Shown here: positions 23,453 through 35,900 of the stretch, piece after piece
Layout of the letters: the number at the start of each line of letters is the position of its first letter
Position numbering within the stretch: the stretch's first letter is position 1
Translations under genes and position numbers: made by a program
Notes under the pieces: model-generated
Seen by the model: the letters and a program-made list of their open reading frames with translations, nothing else
The model's database searches: none
What the model was told of the DNA's origin: nothing
NCBI GenBank assembly: GCA_023079485.1
Contig: CM041107.1
Span: 5,848,657 to 5,912,656 of the forward strand
DNA length: 64,000 nt
Source: Archilochus colubris
Lineage: Eukaryota > Chordata > Aves > Apodiformes > Trochilidae
Direction of reading: 5' to 3'

Positions 23453-24944
23453 AGTCTGGCAGAGGGGGAAGGTGTGGAATCGCTGCTTTGGGAGGGGGTG
23501 ATGCAGGAGATGCTTCAGGCAACCACAGGAGTGAACTTTCCAAACCAAACCACTTGCTCTGTGTCCCAATCAGCTGAGAAAAGATGTTCTCATCCCCCTA
23601 TAGCCTGTGCTTTCTTCCCAATTCCCCATCCCTCTGCACACCTGGAATCCCTCAAGAGCTCCAGGTGAGCAGCGTGGCCATGCAGGACCTGCTGGAGGCA
23701 TCACCTGCATCCCAGTGCCCACCATCTGCCTCCCACCATCCTCAGCACCACCAAGAGCCACCACACATCACCTGCACAGGCTTTTTTGGAGCTGGGCTTT
23801 CTAAAAAAACCCCCAAAAACCCCACAGCCTACGTCCAGCCCCATCCCATTAGCCAGGGATGCCAGAAGATCAGCCATCCTCCAGCAGTACCAGGATTTCT
23901 TTTTTTCTTCCAAGCTTCAGCTCCAACAATGGATTTGGGATGCCTGAGGCCCCAGGAAAAACTTGGGCATAATTTATCACCAGAAAAAGGTGGGCTCCAA
24001 GCCCAAACCAGAGTCCTCGTGAGCTCACAAGCCTTCTCCAGGCAGAGAGCCATAGAAGAAACGTGTGGAAGCAGCAGACAAATCATTAATTCAGACTTTG
24101 GTCAGTTCTGGTTCCCACTTTCATTGCCTTCACCTTTAAAAAAAAAAAATATCTCCTAATCTTAATTGCTGCAGGAGAAAGAGCTGCCCAGCCTCTTCTC
24201 ACCCTCTTCTCACCCTCCCATTTCCAGACTTCCTCACTTTTGAAACTGTAAAGGATTTAAGTGCTGGGATTACAACTTAACACCAGCTGAGAGAACCGAG
24301 GTTAATCTTGAGTGAATAAAAAAATTGCATTATAAAACTCCAGACTATTAAATGGGAGAAGGGGGGGGGGACCTAAATGGAAGGAAGAAGATTAGGGAAT
24401 CAGCTAAGAAAAGCAGCATTTAAAAGCTTAAGCTGGGAGGGTTCTTTAATGCAAGCTCAAAAGATTAAGACCATGGTTTTCCAAAAGATGGAGATTTTGG
24501 GTGGCCCTGCTACCTGCTTTGCCTGGCTCATTAAATCATGAACATATTTGATTTCTGCCCCTCCCCAACAGCTCAGACCCCCAGGAGGACCAAAAAAAAA
24601 CCACCCCAAGCCCATCAAACCCAGGAGTTTCAACTCTTCTCTTTGAGCAGGTCAGAGAAAGTAACTCTTGGCATCAGGTGTGTGGCCTCCCCTTCATCTG
24701 CAAGATGAGAATGGACCCAGAAGGTGGACACACACACACATTCCCCTGCTCTCTCTTTCTTCACCATCTGCTTTTCACCACCCAAGCCATCCCACAGGTC
24801 CATCTTCTCCCACCTAGAAGACCCAAACTGATGCTGTCCCCATCGTTGCACATCCCAAGGGAGCAGAGCCCAAACCTTGGGTCTTCCCAGCCACCAATCC
24901 AGCCCCCCCGTGCAGTGCAATGACAATTTCCAGGGATTTCATCC

Positions 24945-25000
24945 CATATATATATATATATATAACTGTGTATGTATGTGAAGATATATATATATATTTA
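24945..25000. repeat. TA dinucleotide microsatellite
   Basis: Two TA runs separated by ACTGTGTATGTATGTGAAGA. Confidence 0.9.
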
Positions 25001-25915
25001 AAATACGTTTTTGGCCTCTGCAATTCCTACCATAAAGAAGTTCTGCTCTCTTGTAGCCTCCACCAGGGTCCTAAATCCCTACATCCACTAACACCCTGAG
25101 GGGACAAAGTGTCTCTGTGTCTGTGCAGGTTAATTCTTGATGCAATGGAGTCAAAGCAACCAATTTCCCATCCCGCCAGACCCCCAGCCATCCCCCCAAC
25201 CCCCCATGTTTAAGTTGCTCTAAGAGCAAACCCCCCCAGGTCTCCCCAGGACACCCTCAGGATCACAACCATCCTGCAAACAAAGCTCCTGGACTGCATG
25301 GCAAACAGCACTTCAGCAAATTAAAAGCCAAGTCATTGAAATATCTAATTGACTTTTCTGTGCAAAGAGCTTGTTAAAAAAAAAAAACAAACAAAAAAAC
25401 CACAACAACAAAACCCAAAATACCCTCTAGCCTTTCTGGAAGGCACAGTTGGGTCCTGCTTGCTCTGCACCTTGGGTGGCCTCAGAGGGGAATGGGCTGC
25501 ACATGGGCTCTGGTGGCTTCCAGGATCTTTTACACTCAAACTCCTGGGTGCCCTTGGGGGGGTTCTACTGGGATTTAAGCAACATCAAAAGAAACCCAAA
25601 CCATCAAGCCTGAGTCTTGCTAGAGAGATGCAGCAGCCAGTCTGGCCTGGAGCTGACCTTGGGAAAGCCACAGCTTCCTCACCTCCTGGGGGCTGGTGGG
25701 TTCTTCTTCTGCCTGACCCTGGGAGGACCCAGAATTGCCTCCTCTTTGCATTTCTTTCCTCAGGCTGCCTCTCAAGCCTGGCAGAGCGTTGTTATCCCCT
25801 TGGGAGGAGCTGAGGAGAGGATTCAGCTTCTCCATCTCCAGCCTCTTCTCCCCACCAAGTGAGGTCCCGCTCCCATCCCACCCCAGAGCTGTGAGTGCTC
25901 TGGGTCAGCTGAGTT

Positions 25916-25921
25916 TTTATT
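25916..25921 (-). terminator. Candidate proximal poly(A) signal in the SDC3 3' UTR
   Basis: A minus-strand AATAAA lies about 0.87 kb after the stop codon and could give a short 3' UTR isoform. It is a bare hexamer match, so support is modest. Confidence 0.3.
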
Positions 25922-26651
25922 GGTCACAGTGAACACCCAGCAGAAGGAAGGGCAGGGAAAACCCAGCAGAAGGAAGGTCCCACCACAGCCAAACCCCTCA
26001 GGGGGTGGCCACATGTTGTGTCTCTGCATCCAAGGTCTCAGGTCCAAGGTGGTGGCAGGAGGGGAGCAGCCACCAAGGCAGCTTCTTGCTGCTCCACGAA
26101 GTTTAAGAGATCATTCCCAGCATACTGGCCGTGGTTGTATTTAATTTCGTTTGGTTTTGGTTTTTTTCCCAAGAGCAAACCCCGGGGCACCAGGTATTCC
26201 AGCCCCTTGTGCTTTCTTTTTCCCAAGGTTCGGAGCATGTTGGAGAGGTCACCTCCTCTCTTCAACCAGAAGCAGGGAGCAAGGGAGTTCCTGCAGGGCA
26301 ACCAACCCCATTCAAAAAAGAAAACTAAAATAAAAAGAAGTGAGAGGGAAAGAAACCCCCACAACAACAAAAAAACCAAAGGAAGATGAATCCAAACCAA
26401 ACCCCCTGCTCCCCAGGGCTGGTAGAAGGTGTCCAGATCCCAGAATCCATCGTGTAGGTGGGAGAAGCTCAGTGACCTCCAGCAGCCTGACCAGGACTCG
26501 GGTTCCTTGCTCCTTGCCCCATCCCTCCCACTGCAGCCAGGGCTGCACTCGGTGATGCTTTGGGCTCTTGATTTTCCATCATGCCCAAGACGTGGTTTTT
26601 TTCCTTCAGCTTTTGAGGGTTTTGCTGTTTTAAAAATTCACAGTCTGATCC

Positions 26652-26676
26652 AAAAAAAAAAAAAAAAAAAAAAAAA
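26652..26676. repeat. A25 homopolymer
   Basis: About 25 adenines followed by GAGAGAGAG, some 110 bp past the SDC3 stop. It reads as poly-T in the transcript. Confidence 0.9.
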
Positions 26677-26785
26677 GAGAGAGAGAAAAAAAACCAAAAC
26701 AAAGAGAGACAGGATGGAGTAGAGGAGGTGGAAGGAAAGTTTGGAGCTGGGAGGGAGGGAGCACGAGGCACGCTGGGTTCTCCTT

Positions 26786-26952
26786 CTATGCGTAAAATTC
26801 CTCCTGCTTGTCAGGCTTCTGGTATGTCACGTTGGCTTGTTTGGGCTCCTCCAGGGTGTAGCTGCCCTCATCCTTCTTCTTCATCCGGTAGATGAGCAAC
26901 ATGACCAGGAAGGCAGCAAAAAGAGCTCCCACCACACCGCCCACGATCACCG
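26786..26952 (-). CDS. SDC3: SDC3 exon 5 (transmembrane segment, cytoplasmic tail, stop)
   Basis: After a TCTTGCAG acceptor the exon reads [38 protein letters not shown] and ends KQEEFYA-TAG. The GxxxG helix motif supports the SDS-resistant dimers typical of syndecans. The basic MKKK stop-transfer/ERM-binding C1 region and the terminal EFYA ligand for PDZ proteins (syntenin, CASK) are intact. The TAG stop is at 26786-26788. Confidence 0.97.
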
Positions 26953-29900
26953 CTGCAAGACAAGAGAGGGGGCCTGGCCATCAGCAGAAAGGATTTTGAA
27001 GAGGATGGGGGGATCATTTGGCCTTCCAGATGGGGTTTGGGATTTGCAAGCTGGGATTTAAGCCAGCTGAAAATGAAGGTGAGGGGCTAAAGCAATCACC
27101 TGATCCCTGGAGCTTCCAGAAGCTGCCAAGTGCAGGGATGCTGAAGGGTGGGTAGAGCTGAAAGGCTTTGACTCTACAGCTCCGTGGTGGGTGAGGGACT
27201 GGCAGGAGGCAGCTCAGGCACAGGAAGCCATCTACAGGATGTGTTCTTGTGCAAGGAGGGTGCAGAAAGTCCCCCAAAGAGCTGCTCATTGGATGCCTGC
27301 TGGTACCCAAAACACTCACCTGGAGACCACCACAAAACAGCTGCCTTCCAGCTCCCTTTAGCTGCTCTGATGTCCCTCTGCCTGGGACAAGTGGCCTGCT
27401 CAGGTCACCTCTCCTGCCATCAGAGGTGCCTGGGTGGTGTTCATCACCAGCATCACCCAATTAACATCCTGGTTTTTTTCCTGGAAACCCATCTTAGCAA
27501 AAGCAAGAAGTGCCCAGCTCTGCACTCTCCTGGTAGAGCCATGAAGATCCCTGGCAACCCCAGCATGGATTATCCCAGGCTCCCCACTACCCCAAAGCCC
27601 TGCCAAAGACCAACCCTCTCCTGGGACATGGACAGCCCCGTTGTGTCCTCCCCAGCCACACCAGCTCTTCCCCCACAGCCTCTGCTCTCACCTATCAACA
27701 CTTCTTTCCTCTCCAGGATGTTTTTCTGGGGGAGCTGAGCTGCTGAGTTCCCAGAGTCTATGGTGTTGTCAATCAGCCCAGATTCCACATTCTTGCCCAG
27801 CCCGGGTCCTGCTGGTGGTGTCACCACTGCCATCACCTCGTTGCCAAGCTCAGGACGAGTTGTCTCTTCCTCCTCCTGGATCTCAAAATCCCCACTGGGG
27901 CCGCTGCTGACCGGGACCTCCAGCTCCTTGTCGAGGGCTGTCGTCACCTCCCCTGGCTCCATCTGGGAGAAAGGAGAAGATGGAGCAGGGGACAAGGACC
28001 AAAGGGTGGTTCCTGTCTCCAGCAGCTCTCAGGTGGCCAGAGGACTTTCTACAAGGTCATGGTAGTGATAGGATGAGGGGGGACAGCTTTAAATTGGCAG
28101 AGGAGAGATTGAGGTTGGACATTAGGAAGAAAAGGCTACAAGGGTTGTCAGAGGGCTGGAGCAGCTCTGGGGCCATGGGGAGAGAACTGGGGGTGTTCAG
28201 CCTGGAGAAGAGAAGGATCCAGGGAGACCTTAGAGCACCTTCCAGTGTCTGAAGGGGCTCCAGGAAAGCTGGGGAGGGACTTGGGACAAGGGCCTGGAGT
28301 GAAGGGACAAGGGATGAGAGCTTCAAACTGGCAGAGAGGAGAATAATTTGGACATGAGGAAGGAATTCTTTGGGGTGAGGGTGCTGAGCCCCAGGTTCCC
28401 CCAGAAGCTGTGGCTGCCCCATCCCTGGCAGTGTCCAAGGTTGGATGGGGCTTGGAGCACCCTGGGCTGGGGGAGGTGTCCCTGACCATGGCAGGGGGGG
28501 CACTGGGGGAGCTTTAAAGTTTATTACAACCCAAACCAGTCTGGGATTCTGTGATTCTATGACAGGCAGATCACAGAACTAGTGACAGGGTGGTTCTCTC
28601 TCAGCAGGCAGCATGGGGGGTAACACTGGGATGTCCTTTCTCTGGGTCACCAAAGTGGGTGGTTATATTGCAGCAAGCAACATGACCCCACATCATGATG
28701 GTCCCCAAAAGGCTGAGGCCACCATAATGGAGCTGGAGCTGTCTGACCCAACCCAGGTGCCCTCAAGATGCACAGATTCTCCCCTCTTCCCTGTAGCTTC
28801 CCCTAGAGAGAACCCCACACCCCCACCCCTCACCTGGGCTCTCTGGCCCCAGTGTAGACCAATGGCTGAAACATCTCACAGCTGCCTCCTGGTTAGACTT
28901 GGAGTGATGGAACCCCTTGTGCTCCAGCCCCGTAGCAAGTGGAAGGATTGGATGTCATCAGATGATCCCCAGGTGTCCCTCCCCTCTCCCTTTTCTCTCG
29001 TCAATCTTCCCTTCTGGGGGCACGGGGCACAAGCAGGAATCTCCTCACCCAGAATATGGGGTCCTTCTCACCAGGACGTGGAGCCAGCCCTGCTCCCTGC
29101 CATGGTCCCTGCCCAATCCCCCTCAGCAGGGAGGTGACCCCAGCCTGAAGACCAACCATGGGCAATAAGATGCTCCATCCTCCTCCAGCCCAACCCTGAC
29201 CTCCCCACTGCCTCCTGTGCATCCCAAACCTGCACCTTCCTCCCAAATCCCCCTGATTGTCCCCCTGTCCCAGCAGCCTGATCTGATGCTTCAAGGGTGG
29301 CTGTCAGGAGGATGGGGTCAGGCTTTCTAGTCTTTTTCTCTGTGGTCACAGTGACAGGACAAGAGGTAGGAGGCACAAACATAGGAACATTTTCCATCTA
29401 AACATGAGGAGGAGCTCTGATGGTGGCAGAGCCCTGGCCCAGGCTGCCCAGAGAGGTGGTGGAGCCTCCATCTCCGGAGACTTTCCAAACCCCTGGATGC
29501 CATCCTGTGCCACCTGCTCTGGGTGACCTGCCCTTGTAGGGAGGTTGGACCAGATGATCTCCAGAGGTCCTTTCCCACCCCCCATGCTGGGATTCGGGGA
29601 TTCTGTGTCCTCACACTGAGCTGGACCAGCACTGAGCACCCCTGAGCAAAACCTCCCCAGGATCATGGGGATGCAGGAGACTGGGATGAGCACTGAGCTG
29701 GATGAGCTGAAGCTGGGCTGGGTGAGTGGGAACCCTCTCCATGTCCTGCAGGCCCCAGGGCCAGCACATGGCTGACTGCTTCCCACCAACAGCATTTTTG
29801 TGACAGAGATTAACTGAAGGTCAGGGAGAGCCCAGAGGGCTGTAAATAAGTGTAGGTAGCAGAGAAGAGGGACTCGTTTAGACAAATCACTCCATCTTTC

Positions 29901-32900
29901 ACTCAAAGAGGTTCTCAAATGGCCCCTGAGGGGTTTGCAGTGCAAGATGGATCAGCAGATTAAATCCCCTGCTCAGGACACCCCACGGGCTGGAAATGCA
30001 CCATCAAGTTCTCATAGGAGCATTTGGGTCTCCTGCTGACTGGCTGGGAATTGGGAGCTGGGAGGCTGAGCCCAGACCCCAAAACTGGAGGAGAGCAGAG
30101 GAATCCCTGGCCCTGCTCCCTCTTCCCTGGGCAAGATGGTCTGGAGCAGCCAGGCATGGCCAAGCTGAGGGCACCAGGGACAGATGGCATTGCCCTGATG
30201 GGGGACAGATGGACAGACACCAGCCCCATCACCCTGCTCTGCCCCTCTTGAACCCCCCCACCCTTCCAGCTCCCCTCTCCATCCCTCCAAATGTTCTGCT
30301 GGGAAGAGCCCAACCTGGCTTGACCTCCTTCAGAGCAAGTGGCTCAGGATGGAGCAACCTCCAAGCTTTCCCATCACTTGGCTTCCAGCATGGCCCCCCA
30401 GCCCCTCAGCAGGTGAGAAGGGCTCCTGCCTCCTACCTGGGGGGCTTCTGTGGGTGGCAGCGTGGCAGGAGTCGATGGCAAGGCAGAGGTTTTGTCTGTG
30501 GGGTCTGCAGTCCTGGAAGGGGTTGGTTTTGGCAGGGACCTGGGCTTGGCTGTGCTGGTGGGAACAAGTGGCGTGGGAGCCACCTCTGTGGGTGTGCTGG
30601 TCTGCAGCAGGGACGTGGTGGGGGTCTCCAGGGTGGTGGCCCGGGTGGTGGCTGCTTTGGTGACAAAGGGGGGCAGGAACCTTCGGCCCGTGGTGGGTTT
30701 GGGAGTGGCCATGGTGGTGCTGGTGGTGCTGGTGGTGCTGGTGGTGCTGGTGATGCTGGTGGTGGTGGCTGCAGTGGTGGTGGTGGTGGTGGTGGTAGGG
30801 GGGTCAGTGGTAGTGGTGCTGGTGGTGGTTGCTTTCCAAGTGGGGATCACTGGTGCCTCTGTCATCCTGGGGATGTCCAAGATGCTGGGTGTCTGCTCGG
30901 GGGTGGTGTCCTCAGCCTCAGGGAAGGGTTCAAAGGGAGTTGCCACGGGCTGCACAGAGGTGACGGGCAGCACGGCCACCGTGGTGGGGACAGTGATGGA
31001 GGTGTCTGTGGTGAGGGTCACTGATGTCTCCAGCCCAGACTCCTGCTCGAAATCTGAAAGAGAAGGAAAGAGGGAAGGGTGAAGAAGAGGAAAGAGGGAA
31101 GGGTGAAGAAGAGGAAAGAGGGAAGGATGAAGCTCCCAGCACCTCCCAGGGCTGCCATGCATTGGGTCTTATCCCAGAATAACCAAGAGCATGGAGTGGT
31201 TCCCAGCTCAGCAGAAACCAAGGGCTGCAGATTCCCATGTGGTGGCCAAAGCCCCTCTCTGGGGTGAATAAAACCTCAAGAACATGGCACGTGGTGCTGG
31301 GGAAGGACTGATCCTGCTCTGGAGGGTTGGAGACTGAACTGGGAGATGGAGTAACTCAGACTCAACCTTTGGGACAGTCCCCTTTGCTTTTCTCTAGGAG
31401 AGGGCAGGAGGGCAGCTCTGGAGATGGATGGGATGATCCCCATGGCAAGCCCCTCTCCAGTCCCACCGAAACCAGACTCCCTTGGGACCCTGCCTTCCCC
31501 AGGACCCCAGCAGCTACTTACACCCCGAGCCAGAGCCTGAGTAGACATCATCCAGTTCATCATCCCCAAAAGGATCATCATCCCCAGAGCCCTCCAGGTC
31601 CACGGGACGCTCGTAGTTCTCGTGGCGCCAGCGCTGAGCCTGCAGCCAAGAGAGGAGACAGGTGAGGAGCCCCAATCCCCCCAGACTGAGCCCCCTGCCC
31701 ACTAAGATCCCCCCAGACACCCCCAGAGGACTGTGAGGAGGTGAAATGGGACAGGGAAAAGCAAGACCAAGGAGGACAGGTAGAGCTCACCAGGTAAAAG
31801 CATCCAGAATTGTTTGGGGGGGGGGGGGGTTGGTTCCCCCAAAGGATTTACTGCTGCAAATCTTTCAGACAAGCTGATATTTTGTGGAGAGCTCATGTTG
31901 AGTCTGATAGGATGAGGGGTGATGGGTTTAATCTGGCAGAGGAGAGATTGAGGTGAGACCTTAGGAAGAAATTGTTTGGGGTGAGGGTGCTGAGCCCCAG
32001 GTTCCCCCAGAAGCTGTGGCTGCCCCATCCCTGGCAGTGTCCAAGGTTGGATGGGGCTTGGAGCACCCTGGGCTGGGGGAGGTGTCCCTGACCATGGCAC
32101 TTGGATGTTCTCCAAGGTCCCTTCCAGTCCAACCCAGTTTGGGATTCTCTGATTTCCCATGGAAAAGGGGAAAAAAACCAACAACTGCTTATGGAAACCA
32201 CTGGAAAAACAACCAGTTTGGTTCTCCAGCTCACTTTAGGTGATTTTCCAGTGATTTCTGGCCCAGGGGGGACAGGAACACACACAAGCTGCTGTCAGAA
32301 CTTGGAAAGCCTCAATATGAAACATTATCAGACTTCAAATACTCCAGTGCTACACAGCACTGCCAGAACTTGGAGAGCCCTTGCTAGGAGGGCTCTTACA
32401 CATCTTGTTTTGCAGATCAAAGTGTCTCCTGTTTGTGTTGCAAGGAAACAGTTTGACACTTCATTACAACCCAAACAAGGAGGCTTTGATCTGCAAGATA
32501 GCATCAGATGTTTCAAGATGTTACAAGCCAGCTCAGTGCTTAAAAGTAAAATAAAAAGGTTGAAGGGTCCCCTCCACCTATTAGAGCATTTTGCCCCCTG
32601 ACAACAGCCTCAGGTTTGTTTCTTTCTTTTCACTCCAGGCTGGAACAAGAAAGTTTTGAGAAGTCAGAAGGTCCCAGGGCATAGAAATAGGAGACTAAAC
32701 TCACATTTCAGCCTCACATCTCCTTTTCTGGAGCCCATCCAAGGGAGAGATGCTCAGTCAGGGCTTGAGGATACATCCCAGAGGCTGTGAGCTGATTGCT
32801 GCCACAAGCCAAGGAGATGTCTGGTACCCAAACCCTCACTGGGGTCCAATTGTGCCACACACCCCTGGTGACAATGTGAGTACATTCCTGGGGACATAAA

Positions 32901-35900
32901 TCTCTTGGGAAGCTCAGCTGGGTTTCTAAGTGTCTGTCAGTCCTGAAAGGGCTGCTGAGCTTTGTCAGCCTGGGTCTGGTCTGGATGTGGGAGTCCCAGG
33001 GACTGGGAAATGATTTCAGCTCATTCTGTGCCCTGATCCAGGCTCCAACTCCCGGAAAGGAGATGGGAAGGGATGCTGCTAAATAAGTGATGCATATAAG
33101 GAAATCAAATGCTAAATAAATAAAAAGATGCACACGTGAGAGCTGCTGCAGCCCAGGGGAAGGCAGTGGACAGAAGTCCAAGACCTCCCCAAGTCCCCAT
33201 TGGTTTCACCATGGGGAAACATCCCTCCTGGTGAAAAGTCCCCTCCAGGACTTCTCTGTCCCTGTGAGCAGCACAGGGAAGCCAGGAGATCCCAGGATAC
33301 ATGCAGGGGCTGGGTCAGTATATTGAGGCCTCCACTGCACAGACCACCCCTCACCCCAGGCAAGCTGGATTCTCCATGTGTGACCTGGGAGCCACATGGC
33401 CCAGCTCCATCCAGCCCATTGCTCCCATAAACTGGAACCAGATGAGGAAGCTTCAACCACCGACTCCCTCTGCTTGCATCAGGAAGTGAAAATGGAAGCA
33501 TGTGGCTCCAGCATGTCACACCATCCCCCATCCATCCATCCATCCATCCATCCATCCATCCATCCCCATCCATCCATCCATCCATCCATCCATCCATCCA
33601 TCCATCCACAGGGTGCAGAGTTTCATCAGAACCAGCCAGGATGAAGAGGAGAGGAATGAGCATTTTGCCAGGCTGGGAAATGCAGCTCCCACCTCCCAAC
33701 CTGCAGCTGCCACCTCCCCATCTCCCAGCAAAGACTCTGAGAGCTGGGGATCATCCAGGGAAGCTGTGGCTGCTCCATCCCTGGCAGTGTCCAAGGTTGG
33801 ATGGGGCTTGGAGCACCCTGGGCTGGGGGAGGTGTCCCTGCCCATGGCAGGGGTGGCACTGGAGGGGCTTTAAGGTCCTTTCCAACCCAAACCAGACTGG
33901 GATTCTGTGATTTGCCCCAAACCAGAAACTTCCCCAGACTTGATCCCTGTTCCAGCAGACTCCATCTGCTCCTCCCAAAAAGATCCAAGAGATCCAGCAG
34001 GCAGGAGCTCTTCTGGATCCACCCTTCACAGCCCCTGGTACAGGGATGGTACCAGGGATGCCCTGACCCTGCTGCAGGAGGGATGGGGCTGGGAAGCCCT
34101 GAGAAGCCCTGGGGGCTGCCAGCCCCAGGAGAGGGTTTCCCATGGCAGGAACTGACTTCCCTGCATGGAGCTGGGAGTCACACAGGTCACATCTGCACCC
34201 TGGACCAACCTTCTCCCATGGCCAGGATGAGGGTGAGCTGCACACAGGACTCATGGAATCCCAGACTGGTTTGGGTTGGAGGTGATATGACCACTACATC
34301 AAAAAAAAACCCAAAACCCCACACCACCCACTTGATCCCAAAGGACCCTTCTGCTCCCACAGCCACCCTGGGGCTGAGACACCCCCAGCTGCTTGCTGTC
34401 CCTCTCCTTTTTCATGTCTCTGCTCCACAGCTTGGCTGGAGCAGGCAGGATCAGCAGCCAAGGGGCTGGAGCAGCAGAGATCACACCCAAATCCTCTGCT
34501 AAGAGCCTTGGAAAGACAACAAGAGCTCCTGCCCTTTGGCCCAGCATCAGCAGAGCTGAGCAGGGAGATTACAGAGGCTTCAGTTCCTCCCCATCATCCA
34601 TCCAACCCCCCCAGCCCAGCAGAGGGGATGCACCATCCTTCTTCCTCCTCCTTTATCAGGTGACAGACACCCATTTACAGGTTCAAAATGCAAAACTCAG
34701 GTCCCACAGACACACTCAGCCCTCCCCAGCATGGAGCTCCTCAGGTGCAACAGAGGATTTCTTAGAAACATGGGATAATTATGGTTGGAAAAGATTTTTC
34801 AGAGCATCCCAGTCCAACCCTTCCCCCATCCCTGCCCAGGCCACCCCCACCCCATGTCCCTCATCCCCACATCTCCAGGGCTCTGAAACCCCTCCAGAGA
34901 TGATGGGGACTCCAGCCCTGCCCTGGGACAACCCTTTCCAGGCAAAAATTGTTCCCCAGCTCCAACCTAAACCTCTCCTGGCAAATCTGAGCACTTAAAA
35001 GATGCAGAAACCAAGTGACAGAGGGGACCTGCCCGTCAGATTCCCCTACAGACCCCTCAACATCTTTGGACAGGTCCTGGGGGACAGGACCAGCTGGTTC
35101 AGCTCTTCTTAAATTCCCTGCTCTCTCTTCCTTGCCCATCACCCCTTCCTGATGCAGGGAGGAGGAGGGATGCTGTGTTTTTGGGGTGTCCCCAGGCCAC
35201 AGCAGGGTTTGGGTGGAGACTTTTCAAATTCCCCACATCTTCCCCCCCCAAAAAAACCCCAAAGCTGCAGCCCTGGCAAAGCCCAACATCCCCTGGGGGG
35301 TGTCCAGTTTGTACAGGGGAGGGAGCCCTGCAAACCAATCCATCCCTAGGCAGGGGAGAGGCTGGAGAACCTCCCCAAGATGCTCTCAGGCCCTTCGCCA
35401 TCGGCATGGCAACAGTTGCCATGGAAACCACTTCCTCCATGGCAACGCAGCCATCGGTGGTGCAGGGCAATGGGTGGTGGCCTCCAGTGCATCCACCCGG
35501 ACTGAATCTGGGATCCTGGGGAAAGGGGGGATTAAACAGCCCCCTGGGATGGGCTGAGGAGGGAAGAGGAGGAAAAGAGCCATCCCGAGAGCACGGAGGA
35601 GAAATCCCAAGTTGAGTCCCCGTGACTGCTTCCTGGGGGATTCTGGGGAGGGTCAGAGCTTTTCCCCATGCTCCAGAAGTCCTGACTGGGAAGTTCTCCA
35701 GCTCAGTTTAAGTGGTGGGAGTGACTGGAGGCTGGGGATGCTTCCAGCCCTCCTGACTGGGGACAGGAGCTTGTGAGTTTTCCCTGGGGGAACAGAAAAG
35801 GAATTAAAAAGTAAAATAAAAATAAAAATAATAATAAAAATCTGAAATCTGGTGGGTTTAGGGCAGCCAGGGCACAGCCTGGGATCATGCCCACATCCCA

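Larger units (their letters stand above)
21040..26785 (-). other. SDC3: Probable SDC3 3' UTR
   Basis: The stretch downstream of the SDC3 stop holds almost no CR1 (one short antisense piece at 23381-23452), unlike the flanking DNA. It ends in an AT-rich block whose minus strand reads AATAAAAATAAAGTC. The likely main poly(A) signals are therefore 21065-21070 and 21059-21064, with cleavage near 21040. Earlier minus-strand AATAAA hexamers at 25916-25921 and 22000-22009 could give shorter isoforms. It also holds an A25 tract at 26652-26676, TA/CA microsatellites at 22326 and 24945, and three Pumilio-type motifs. The full 5.7-kb extent is inferred. Confidence 0.55.
27963..30436 (-). other. SDC3: SDC3 intron 3
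   Basis: This intron contains two plus-oriented CR1 fragments (28068-28562 and 29350-29606). It also holds the donor half of the 317-bp inverted duplication shared with 46.2 kb. Nothing else is recognised. Confidence 0.9.

Noticed and set aside
29996..31024. 342-aa plus-strand open frame rich in Gly
   Set aside because: It lies exactly antisense to SDC3 exon 3; the Gly/Val repeats mirror the Thr/Ser triplet repeat. No start context, splice signal or domain.
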